A stretch of DNA of 64,000 bases, taken from positions 2,118,202-2,182,201 of the forward strand of contig RPFO01000027.1 in assembly GCA_009746045.1 (NCBI GenBank), given 5' to 3'. The notes beneath the pieces are model-generated. The model worked only from the letters and a program-made list of their open reading frames with translations. It made no database searches and was not told the origin of the DNA. Each line of letters starts with the position of its first letter. The first letter of the stretch is position 1. The position numbers and the translations under genes were made by a program. This stretch comes from Mesostigma viride. Lineage: Eukaryota > Streptophyta > Mesostigmatophyceae > Mesostigmatales > Mesostigmataceae. Positions 1-9,371 of the stretch are shown here, one piece after another.

Positions 1-944
1 CCTGCAGCGCATGATCCGCCACCACCTCGGCTATTACGTGGACGACGGGCTGCCGCAGGAGTGACGGAGGCAAGTGCAACCCGTTGGGCCCCGGCTGCCA
101 CTCCATCTGATGACCAGACGGCTGTGCTTGCTTCCGTCGCTGCATGTGGCTGCCTGTGTCTCCATGAAGCGCTGCTCCAGTACCTGTGGTCTCACTATCC
201 AGTACCCTTGCTATCTCACTATCTACTGAACCTCCCTCGCCCACTCGTTCTCTAACCAGCACATTCCCTATGTCACCCGAAACCTCCCTAGTCGCATGCC
301 CTCCAACCGTCTTCTCCCCTGAAGCCACATTACGTTTGTGGTCCGGCGCTGATGTCAGCCGGGGTGACAACGACGGTGATGTCAGGAACTGGGTCCAGCC
401 CTGGGCGTCCCCCGAACGGCCCTCCCCATCAGGCATAAGTCTGGCATCTGTGTCTCCAGAAATACGTCCTCCTGAATGCTGCCCTCCTTGCCCTGCTCGT
501 TTATCTCCTTCTTTACTACCCCCCCCCTCTTGCACTCCTCCTCCTGCCTCTTCTCGCACCCTCACTGCTTCTCCTCCTCCATCGCTTCCTTGTTGTCCGC
601 TTCCGCCTGCTCCTGCTGTAGCAGCAGTGACAGCGGCCGCGGCGGCTGGTGAAGGGGCACTGGCAGAGGCGTTGCTGGGTGATGGAGAAGAGGATGGCCC
701 GTGGATGGCCCCTTCCCCCTGCCCACGCACCTGTGCACGAGCGGCTGCACAAGCAGGAGCACGCCTACTGGTGGACAGCGGTGCGGCTAGCGCGGCAGCA
801 TTAGCGTGCCATGCCAGGTCGCACACCTGGTGGCCATCTAGCTTCTCGTACACACCGTCGGATGCCAGGATAAGGAACATCGGCGCGTCGCCAGGTGTCA
901 GCTCCACCCAGCCCATCAGCTCAGGCTCCGCAATGACGCCCTTG
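1..944 (-). other. PP2C last visible exon (AEPE / ASDG block and 250-residue insertion)
   Basis: The acceptor CCAG (945-948) follows a pyrimidine tract of about 35 nt. The frame stays open to base 1. It starts KGVIAEPELMGWVELTPGD and MFLILASDGVYEKLDG, with the catalytic Asp of the SDG motif. Then come about 250 Ala/Gly/Ser-rich residues with no recognised domain, and finally VVHVIAEVVADHAL, which fits the last PP2C helix. The stop codon is outside the window. Confidence 0.85.
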
Positions 945-3900
945 CTGGGAGGGCCGGGGTGGGGCGGGGTAGGGTGGGATGGGGAGGGATAAAAAGCCAT
1001 AGTCACTAAGCAGTATGACACTATGATAGGACATCAGCATTGAATATGCAGCATCAGGATATCAGTGTATGAATATCCTATATACCGTAGTGGTCAAAAT
1101 CACTTTGCGTCTAACTACTTTGCGAATCGACCTCGCAAACTGCTATTAATGGGCTTCATTTTGGGTCGCAAAGTTCAAAAGTTACCGCGCCGCGCCCGCG
1201 CCGCGCCGGGCCTTTAGAGCCCAAGTTACGATACTTGGCCAGCGAACGCGTCGCGCCACAATTTTCGCGCCCTGTCATTTGAAAGGTTTCTTCAAGAAAC
1301 TTCACGCAAAGGCTTGTGCACACTGCACGGTGTGACTCGTGAGGCACGATGGCAGCTAGACTTTCAATACATTCTGAGCTACTGCCGGCCTGCAAGGCCA
1401 TAGGGTGTAAACTACAGGTCCAGTCATCCTTATGGCTAATGCTACAAGACTCCACACCGACTAACATGCATGACCGCGTGAGTTAATAAATCCTCACGGT
1501 ATTTAATGAAGTAATATACCATTAGTGCTTGCAATTGTCTCCTTGATACCATTAGTGCTATCAGTGAACTGAAAGAGACAACCAGCCGGCGCAGGCCAAG
1601 TTAGTGAGACACATTAGCCACTGACCCTAAACAAGTCGACCGGCTCGCAAACCTAAAACTTTGCCTTCATTTTGGGTCGCAAACTTTAAATTTCACCTTG
1701 TTTTGGGGTCGCAAAGTAGTTAGACGCAATGTGATTTTGACCACTACGGTACTAATTTAGCAATGTCACGCATCCGGCACTATCCAGGGCATCGCGACTT
1801 CCCCGCCAATCCAGAAAGGCTGGGAATTACTGAACGCCAATACGAAAGAAGAGGACCTACTGACCACCAACCCGCGCGAAGCGCCCAGCGAGCGAAGCGA
1901 GCTGCGCTTCAGCGCACAGCGAGCGCAGCGAGCGGCCAGCGAAGCGAGCACCGTACTGTTCAGCGGGCAGCGAGCGAAGCGAGCACCGTACTGTTCAGCG
2001 GGCAGCCAGCGAAGCGAGCACCGTTCTGTTCAGCGGGCCGCGAGCGAAGCGAGCACCGTTCTGTTCAGCGGGTGGCGAGCGAAGCGAGCACCGTACGGGC
2101 TACTACAAACTACGCGTAGCAGGCAGCGGGCAGCGGGCAGCAGCGGGCAGCGGGCAGCGGGCAGCGGGCAGCGGGCAGCGGGCAGCGGGCAGCGGGCAGC
2201 GGGCAGTCCCTCTACTGCTGCCCAAAAGGTCTCTCTACCGCCCAAAAGTGACTTTGGTTGGGCTGGGCGGAGCCAGCGGGTCCCACTAGTTTTTATATAT
2301 TTTTATACTATTTCATATATTTTTATGTTATTATCAGAGGACCAGTTGCAGAGGTAGGATTAGCATTAAGAGTGTGATTGCTGTCACTTGTCACTTGCCA
2401 CTACCCAAAGTCAATCAAGTCACTATGGGAGCTCATACAGTGATCAACGAATGATTCAGCAACTCGTCGCCAGCTCCTTGTCAGCGCTATGCCTTCCCTT
2501 GCAGGCATTGCATCCAGAATCGCGTCACAACAGCGAACAGCCGCACAGTGAACCGTGCTATGAACACTCATCCACGCATGCTCGCAAATCATGGAGAGAG
2601 AGCAACAGCCAGTTATTGGGCCGCCAGGTGCATCCTCACAGCGACAGCATGGGAGGTGACTACTGCGAAGTATGACGCCAGCATAAATATTACAAAGTAT
2701 GACGCCAGCATAAATATTACGAAGTATGACGCCAGTGTTATAGTAGTATTGAAACGCATCTATCGGACATCTATCGTGGTCGTGCGCTACATTGGACCTG
2801 TGCTATGCATTGGAACCACCCAATACGATATTCTTACCGGATTGTTCTATGTTGTGGGTGACAGTTATAGAAGCACCAGTTTATGCAAGACAGGCATCAT
2901 AGCAGCTGCAAGTTACAGGCAGCTGCTCATCCACATAAGAAACGGCCAAACTAGATTCTTCTTCTAATAAATTTAGTAATCAAATCTGAATGTCACCATA
3001 AAGAAAGAAAGTCGGACGATCGATCGCACTCCAAACAGGCAGGTCGCTGATGTTGGACATCGCCTACTCTAGGTTGTTATTGTTGTCCACTATACCAGAG
3101 GGGCACCGCGCCTATTGAACAGCAGGTTGCGGATGGTAGCGGCACCCAGTCAGCATAAGGAGTCGGGAAAGAGAACGTCCTCGCGCCACTTGAATGGCAG
3201 GTCGCCGATCTTTAACGCCACTGGACAGCGGGAGGAAAGGGAAAGAGAACGCTCTCGTACCTTTTGAAGGGCAGGTCGCCGATCGCCCTTGTAACCGTCA
3301 GCTCCCCCTCCACCCGCAGCGTGCCGCTGACATCTGTCACCGTCCCCCCCGCCGCCTCCACCCTGGCCCTCTCCCTGGGCCGTTGCGGCGTGTGGTCACG
3401 CGTCAGCTGCGTCGCCTGCGGCCGACGATCCCAAGCCCAGCGGTGGGATTACATCAGCGGTGGGTTTACACCGGCGATGGGTTTGCAGTCAGCGGTGAGT
3501 TTACACCAGCCAATACTATGAGTATATCTCGTGACCAGGCAAGTCACATAGTAGTTGGTAATTCTAGCCAGCCAACAGGCCGTTGTGTAGCAAGAAAATC
3601 TTCAGCCACGCAGCTAGGTATGGTGCATGGTACCTACCACAAAACGGATGTGCAGCAAATGCGTGAGTACGCACTGCATGAATAGGTCCTCGATGAGAGG
3701 CTGAGAGGTCCATACCTAGAATCCCACCCTATCAATGGGTCCTCGATTACAAATTGATAGGTCCATACCTAGAATCCCAACCTGTGGGCAGCAACGAGTG
3801 CATCTGCATGAATAGGTCCTCGATAAGAGGTTGATAGGTCCATACCTAGAACCCCGCCCTGTGGGCAGCAATGAGTGCATGCACATCGTGCACGTACGGA

Positions 3901-6900
3901 TCATAAGTCTTGCCTGGAATTGCCCTGGAGGGTACGGCGACAGCATGCCCGCCTCTGCTGCCCGCCGCCTCGCCCGCTCGGACAGTCGGTGCGAGGATCG
4001 CGCCAGGTCGTGTCGTCTCAAGGATGAGTTCATGTCTGCTGACAAGGACATGCCCAGGTATTATGAAGAAACTCAAGAAAGAGAGCCCGCGCCCCCCCCC
4101 CCCCCCGCCGCGGACCCGTCCCAGACACCACCCCCACCAGCATACCCACCGCGGGCAGGACATGAACAGGCAAAGGGTTGTGAACATGTGGGGCAGGAAA
4201 TAGCGAAACGTGGAACGCAACGTGTTACCAACTCAGAAGAAATAGGCAAGGAAACCTGCTACCGAGACAACGGACCAACTTGATACTATGAGATATGATG
4301 GGTGCGGGTACAGCAAGGATGGATGCGGGTATAGCAAAGGATGGGTGCGGGTATAGCAAGGATGGGTGCGGGTATAGCAAAGGATGGGTGCGGGTATAGC
4401 AAGGATGGATGCGGGTACAGCAAGGATGGATGCGGGTATAACATGTGTGGCTATACCTATCCCTGCCAACTGAGCTAACATGGACCCATCAAAATCCCTT
4501 CCTCTTTCTATTCTTTCCCTCCCTGGCCCCCCCTCGCATTTTCTTCCAGAGCTTACACCACTGGCGTGCTGATGCTTGGTAGCTCACCCAGCCGAAGGTT
4601 CACCCATGCCTTATAGCAGGTGCTTAATTGTAGGCACATACACAACGTCTCACCATTTGCGTGTAAGACACCTGCCCGTCACCACGCTGTATTCGTACAG
4701 AGAAACCCACGGGACGATGCATGGATACGTTACATACAACCCCATTCCTAACTCTGATGACCACTTTTATGCCCTGACTCTCATGCCTTCCCACCTGCCG
4801 ACATCCCCACGTCCTCCGGCAACACCGACAACACCCGCGCAGATTGCTCGGCACCAGACTTCTTCATCGGCATGACGGATGCATCCATAAGCGTGACCGA
4901 TTCGTTGGCCGCAAATGGCCGCGGCGTGACATGGCACAGCAGCACCCGCGAGTCGCCCACGTTGGCGACCAGCAGCCAGGGACCCACCAGCACCGCCAGC
5001 ACCGCGGTGGAGCCGTCGGGCGCGCCGAAGGGTGCCGCCACATCCTGAAGATGTGGACGCAGACGCAAGGCGGCCACACGATGCGAGGAGGGCGAGCAAA
5101 GCGCATCCCGGATTCCAGCAGCAACTGAGTGATATGGCAACCGTTTGTTAAATACCCGGATGCCATCTTGTGAGAGGGGAGGAGGGCATGCACACAGCGC
5201 GGGGAGGAGGGCGAGCAAGGCTGGGAGGAGGGCGGACACCGGATGCCGGCTTGTGAGAGTGCTCTGTGACCTCCCCACGGATGCACCAGGAAGGATAGTC
5301 CCCCCTGTGAATACATAATCCATTCATTTAATGAATTACTTGTTAAGAAACTAAATAAGATGTGATAAGGATAGTCCCCCCGGGCTCCCCCTGTGATAAC
5401 AACATCCCCCCCTGTGGCACGCATGCGGATACCGATACCCAACCAACCAAGCAAGCAGCAGTGCAAGCCTCACCTGCGCAAAGCGGGCGTCGGTTACATG
5501 AACCATACGTCTTTTCTCCACATGCACGTTTTTCAGAAAACAATTATAGCAAGCCGCATCTGTGCAAACCGGGCGTCAATCATCTGCAAACATACCTGTC
5601 CTTCCCCTTCATTCACGTTGGCCAGTAAACAGTTAGTCATGAGCCTCACCTGCACAAACCTGGCATCCGTCACCAGAAACGCCTCCCGCAGCGCTCCGGC
5701 CACCTGCGCACGGAACCAACGCGGACAGCTGGCGCCACACTCCTCGCCCGCGCGGTCCGTGCGGCCCACTGTGCAGTCCATGGGGTGCATGGGGTGCATG
5801 CATGTGTCCGCTTCTGCTGAGCTGGCGCCGCGTCCAACGTCCATCACGCGGTTGGGCACACCCATTCGCTGGCGCACGCGCGTGGACACGTTGGCGGAGC
5901 TGGCATCCTTCCCAGTGTCCCAAGTACGGATGGGCACGCCGGCAGCCCCGTCCTCCAGCGATTGCGTCTGTATCGGCACCTCCGACTCTTCGCGGGTAAG
6001 CATGTGCTCGGTCAGCCAATCGAGCACAGCAGCAGCGGGTCCCTGCTCCTTGCCAGTCTCGATTCGCCCAGTCTCCACGCGCTGTCGCCCCATCCCCGCT
6101 GCTGGCACACGGTCTCGCAACGAATCTTCCCCTGTGCTGGAATCTTCCCCTGCAATGGAATCTTCCCCTGCATTGGAATACTTTCCTGCACCGGCTGCAA
6201 CCGCCTCATCCCCTGAGCCACCCCTCACTGCACTGGCGCCATTCAAACTCATGGCGCCCTTTGATTCTGGTTCCTCCCCATCGCCGCCATCGGTCGTCCC
6301 CGCCACGTGGCACACCCCCCTCACCAGCCGCTGGCATAAGAGGGAGTGGAAAATCTCGTGCAGGTGGTTGGCCACATATGAGCTGGCGCGCTCCCCAAAG
6401 TGGCCGTCGTACACCGCATACAGGTGGATAGGGGGGAAGGGGCCGAGCGGGGCCACGTTACCGCTGCCTGCGTCGGGGCGGTGGACCCCCGCGCACCATG
6501 AATCTGCGACGCGCGTGCCACGGAGAAAGAGATGACGATTATTCGGACAGGTGTCCATTAGGCCAAAAAAAAATGACGAAAGTTGAATCACGCCGTCACA
6601 TTTACGACGCAATAGTTTGATAATGGAAGTCCAACGGCAGCAAGAATGATTAAAGGAATTTTTCAGCGAGGCGAATAACCGCCACACGATAAATTGCTCA
6701 AAATTACGCCCTGCAAAATTCCGCGCTGCACGTACGAGGGGAATGTGCTTGACTGTCGGTCATGCACATGGCGCGGTCTTCCATGGTCCGGCGCCGCCCT
6801 TGTCTGCTGGCCACGCCACATAGGCAGCTGTCCGACGCTTCGTCGATACCTTCGAGGCCGCTTGGCGAGCATTTCCCTGCCGCGATGCCAACCTGCAGCA

Positions 6901-7003
6901 GGATGACCATTGCTGGCATGGCCAGAAAAACACGCTGCTTCATGATGGGAGTTCCCATACCTTCGATGGCCGTGTACAGCAGCTTATATGGACCGGTGCC
7001 CAT
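1..7003 (-). CDS. PP2C-family Ser/Thr protein phosphatase, six exons, C-terminus beyond the left edge
   Basis: Metal-dependent PPM/PP2C phosphatase. Exons: 7003-6736, 6503-5650, 5044-4795, 4038-3914, 3415-3261, 944-<1; phases 1,0,1,0,2 agree at every junction. Motifs in order (residues from ATG 7003): hydrophobic signal or anchor segment ~21-43, GRRRTMEDR ~69-77, AVYDGHFG ~119, ALREAFLVTDARF ~357, DGSTAVLAVL and NVGDSRVLL ~382-405, QLTRDH ~503, TRAIGDLPFK ~542, VIAEPEL ~554, LILASDGVYEKL ~570, then AEVVADHAL at the edge, where the GS.DN motif should follow outside. Two large insertions split the fold: ~200 residues after the YDGH helix (acidic GEDS repeats) and ~250 Ser/Gly/Ala-rich residues after ASDG. 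ATG 7003 is the first in frame; ATG 6958 or 6943 would give a cleaner signal peptide. Exon 4 is supported mainly by phase and borders. Family sure; substrate unknown. Confidence 0.88.
1085..1749. mobile_element. MITE-like element with ~40-bp terminal inverted repeats, TA target site
   Basis: The left end 1085-1124 (CCGTAGTGGTCAAAATCAC...) is matched almost perfectly by the reverse complement of 1710-1749. Both ends are flanked by TA (1083-1084, 1750-1751), as in Tc1/mariner-type elements. Internal sub-repeats 'cattttgggtcgcaaa' occur near both ends. No transposase; non-autonomous. Confidence 0.85.
1752..2292 (-). repeat. R repeat family, copy 1 (GC-rich, heptamer core)
   Basis: Same family as the copies near 20.45 kb and 36.2-36.6 kb, in opposite orientation. 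One end is CTAATTTAGCAA...GGCATCGCG, the other GGCTGGGCGGAGCCAGCGGG. The core has diverged ~35-bp units with 'agcgaagcgagcaccgt' and a run of about 12 (GGGCAGC) heptamers around 2120-2205. No credible protein; probably a non-autonomous repeat. Confidence 0.7.
2667..2740. repeat. 27-bp tandem repeat, ~2.7 copies
   Basis: Unit AAGTATGACGCCAGCATAAA plus 7 more bases, repeated head to tail inside the PP2C intron. Confidence 0.8.
3041..3284 (-). repeat. tandem degenerate copies of the exon 5 / donor junction (~74-bp period)
   Basis: The exon 5 end (GATCGGCGACCTGCC..TTCAA at 3284-3265) and its following intron bases recur at 3210-3165 with 74-bp spacing. Weaker copies lie near 3130 and 3045. The copy at 3210 has lost the GT donor (TTCAAGTGGC). 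Confidence 0.7.
3261..3415 (-). other. PP2C exon 5 (LTRDH ... RAIGD)
   Basis: Encodes ATQLTRDHTPQRPRERARVE, then AAGG and LTVTRAIGDLPFK, the most recognisable PP2C block in the window. The donor is AAAAG|GTACGAG after 3261, phase 2. Degenerate copies of its 3' end and donor continue into the intron. Confidence 0.88.
3685..3875. repeat. tandem repeat within the PP2C intron, 3 copies
   Basis: 'ataggtcctcgat' and 'ggtccatacctagaa' blocks recur three times, with 'gtgggcagcaa.gagtgcat' in two of them. Lies just downstream of exon 4 in gene orientation. Confidence 0.75.
3914..4038 (-). other. PP2C exon 4 (tentative, GC-AG intron follows)
   Basis: A 125-nt open segment starts after TGTCAG and ends at CAG|GCAAGA, a good non-canonical GC donor. 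Entering in phase 1 and leaving in phase 0, it joins exons 3 and 5 in frame. The peptide is Arg-rich (SERARRRAAEAG) and loosely resembles the RERARVEAAGG of exon 5. A direct exon 3 to exon 5 splice would need another donor, so the exon is plausible but not proved. Confidence 0.5.
4290..4441. repeat. minisatellite, ~22-23-bp unit, about 7 copies
   Basis: Unit GGATGGGTGCGGGTATAGCA, repeated with small variants between exons 3 and 4 of the PP2C gene. Confidence 0.88.
4795..5044 (-). other. PP2C exon 3 (GSTAV / VGDSR core)
   Basis: Acceptor CTTCAG before 5044 and donor CAG|GTGGGA after 4795. It encodes DGSTAVLAVLVGPWLLVANV and GDSRVLLC, the central beta-strands of the PP2C fold. The downstream part has no family motif and is probably an insertion. 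Confidence 0.8.
5464..5672 (-). repeat. three tandem copies of the exon 2 / donor junction (~88-bp period)
   Basis: The exon end encoding (T)DARF.Q followed by GTGAGG occurs at 5650 (used donor), 5560 (donor changed to ATGCGG) and 5474 (intact CAG|GTGAGG). Spacings are 90 and 86 bp. Confidence 0.8.
5650..6503 (-). other. PP2C exon 2 (YDGH motif plus long insertion)
   Basis: The acceptor CGCAG at 6504-6508 follows a T-rich stretch. The donor is CAG|GTGAGG after 5650. The exon has AVYDGHFGERASSYVANHL, then a variable acidic insertion with GEDS repeats around 6130-6180, then ALREAFLVTDARF. In ordinary PP2Cs these two motifs lie a few tens of residues apart, so the insertion is long. Confidence 0.8.
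6736..7003 (-). other. PP2C exon 1 (signal segment and first metal-binding motif)
   Basis: Carries a basic-then-hydrophobic N-terminus and the GRRRTMEDR motif typical of the first PP2C strand. The donor after 6736 reads C|GTACGT. It ends in phase 1, which matches exon 2 starting at 6503. No TATA box or other promoter element upstream was convincing. Confidence 0.75.
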
Positions 7004-7486
7004 CTTTTTCACCCCTCCATCCCATTTTGCATTGCCACAAACGTCGGCAGGCACGGACGCCTACCCATCGCCGTTCACTTGATGTTTCATGGCCACCACG
7101 TGAACACGAAGGCCGTTGAACGTTTGACCAGAGATACGCAATCCATTACGCAACAAAATCTTTCTTTGCGCAATTATGTAGCCAATTCTGCATCCAAATC
7201 GGTTCTACTGCTCACGCCTCCGATGCCCGATGCGGCCATCGCGGGGAGCCAAGTCAGTAATCAGCGGACCAAGTACATTATTGCTGGGTTTCATGTTGCT
7301 GTCATCTTGCACACATGCCGTGGATGCTGACGTGGCACTGGACCGGAGCGCACGTGGTCCAAAAGGGCATGCTGTGCGACGAGAGAAAGTTGGCGGGAAA
7401 AGGAACCCGGCGTCACAAGTCACAACAGTCTCAAGGACGAAGCCACGCGAACAGGAGGAAAAAATTGTGTCGAGAGTGAGAAAACA
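7004..7486. other. upstream region of the PP2C gene, with a possible divergent exon
   Basis: Probable 5' flank and promoter of the PP2C gene. On the plus strand an ATG at 7230 opens a frame of about 85 codons before it runs into LINE sequence at 7487. Its start (GPSTLLLGFMLLSSCTHA) looks like a signal peptide. No homology recognised, so it may be a first exon of a divergent gene cut by the LINE, or chance. Confidence 0.25.
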
Positions 7487-8603
7487 ATGTTTGCCACAAA
7501 GTTTTACTTTATTTTCGGGGAAATGGGTATATTTTATTAGCCAATTATGGACCAAAGAGGTGAGAGGGGAAATGAGTATCAGCGAATCCTAATTAAGGTG
7601 GGCACACACACGTGTGGCGGTGACAGGTGAAAGGCTATTAGGGCGCGTTATTAGACCAGGGAAGCCATTGGACCTGAGTAATGTCGCCATGAGGCATACT
7701 GGTGAATACCCGATTACGGCCCAGTAGATCATGAAAAAGCTGGAGCGGGCTGGGCTTGTCGTTATTGGGCCCTGGGTCCCACACCCTGTGTTGTTCCTGA
7801 GCTAACAGCCAGTAGCGGCGCATAGCCGCATTCCATAGGTATACAAAGCGCCGGGCTACGCCGCCGCGGGTATACTCCTCGCGGACATTAAAGACTGTCT
7901 CGTTGCGTATGGTCCAGATCGCGTATAGCATAGTAGTGCGTAGCCATATCCATTCTGCTTGGGAAACTGAAAGCTCGGTCCCTGGTGTGCCAGCAATACC
8001 GAAAATGATGGCACGCACGCTAATTGGGAGATTGGGTGGCGATGCCGTCCATGCGGCCCAGATGTTAATGAGCCACGTCCAAACCCCTGGGAGATTACAG
8101 AAAAGGAACCTGTGCTCAATGGTTTCACTAGGGTGCGTGCACAGGCATGATGCATCATGACCAAAACGCTCGTGGAGCGTAGCGCAGACCCCTATCGCCC
8201 TATGCATCAAAAGATGTTGTACATCAGTGGCCCTGCGGTCCACGAGAGGGTGGTCTACCGCCAGGGTAATCATCTTAACCCAAGTGTAGCCCGGCCAATG
8301 TATTCCCCAGCGGGCTCGGCCCGGATGGGGCTGATGGTACGTATGCAACAAGATATCATAACCCCAATCTGCGGTGTACTCAAAGATACATTTGCTGGTT
8401 CTGATGTCCCCCTTGGTTAAGACCCATCCAAATTCAACCGGGTCCAGATGTAGTAGATCGAGCCGTGTGTTGCCCACGTGTAGCCATGTAATGCTCTCAA
8501 CCGGGGATAATGGGTCCGGCTGGATCATGCAAGATCTTGGCACAGACCATGGGACTACGCGTATGCGGTGACACTGGGAAGATGGCGTGTACGCATATAA
8601 GGT

Positions 8604-8986
8604 AGTTATGCAACACGAAGCTTGGAATGCTTGGGCACTGCCAAATGGCGAGTGTGTGCGTGAACGACGAGACACCTTGGCATTAGGATAATGTGGCACA
8701 TATACTGCTGGCCAGCCGTCAACTATGGCTGGCCAGACTTTGCGTAAGTTAAACTAACTTACTGATCCTGGACGGACTAACCTATCAGTTACAACCTGAT
8801 CTAGTCAGTCCTAACATGACAACTACAGTCCCGGTACTGAGGTACCGGCTCATCACATACTGAGTACAGCCACGTGCATGTCCATGCCACGACTACTCTA
8901 GTCCAGCACCGTCCCAGTACCCAATTGGGCACCGGCGGTGCTGGCACGTGTCCACTTAGGCTACAGGCGGGAGACTTAGACTAACT
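8604..8986 (-). repeat. 3' LTR of element A
   Basis: 383 bp; on the minus strand starts AGTTAGTC and ends CATAACT (AGTTA...TAACT, not TG...CA). The adjoining polypurine tract reads AAAGTGGG on the minus strand. Confidence 0.9.
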
Positions 8987-9371
8987 CCCACTTTAAAGTT
9001 TTCTTTGGGTTTCAACAGAAACACACATAGCCATTAAATGGACGCAGCCATTCCCAATGCCTTAAAAAAACTGTCAGATAACCTACTAGGACCCAAAGGT
9101 CACCTCACACATGTACAAGAGATGCATTAAAAAGGCCCCATGTCTCAAGCATGGTTTCTTAACTGAGTGAGATGGGTGCTCCAGGCCCCAGCATGTCATG
9201 GTCATCCAAACAAGTGTCTCACAAAATTTTATTCAAGAAATAACACATTCATCATGTCCCAACTTTCTAGACCAGTGCTTCTCACTGTCAGAAAACTACC
9301 CAGCTGCCACTGCAGCCTTTCAGCTGCAGTATTAGGCAGGGGGTCATGGGCTAACATGTACAATGTGCCAG

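Larger units (their letters stand above)
945..3260 (-). other. last visible PP2C intron (2.3 kb), transposon-loaded
   Basis: Holds a TA-flanked inverted-repeat element (1085-1749), a GC-rich R repeat (1752-2292), a 27-bp tandem repeat (2667-2740) and degenerate exon/donor copies at its 5' end (3041-3260). The rest (about 2300-3040) shows no gene. Confidence 0.7.

Noticed and set aside
2-64. Short plus-strand frame ending in TGA at the left edge, looking like a gene's C-terminus.
   Set aside because: It is antisense to the PP2C last exon, whose minus frame is open and carries family motifs.
186-992. 268-codon plus-strand frame.
   Set aside because: Shadow of the GC-rich PP2C last exon; composition only, no motif.
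5393-6535. 380-codon plus-strand frame.
   Set aside because: Antisense of PP2C exon 2, which has clear phosphatase motifs on the minus strand.
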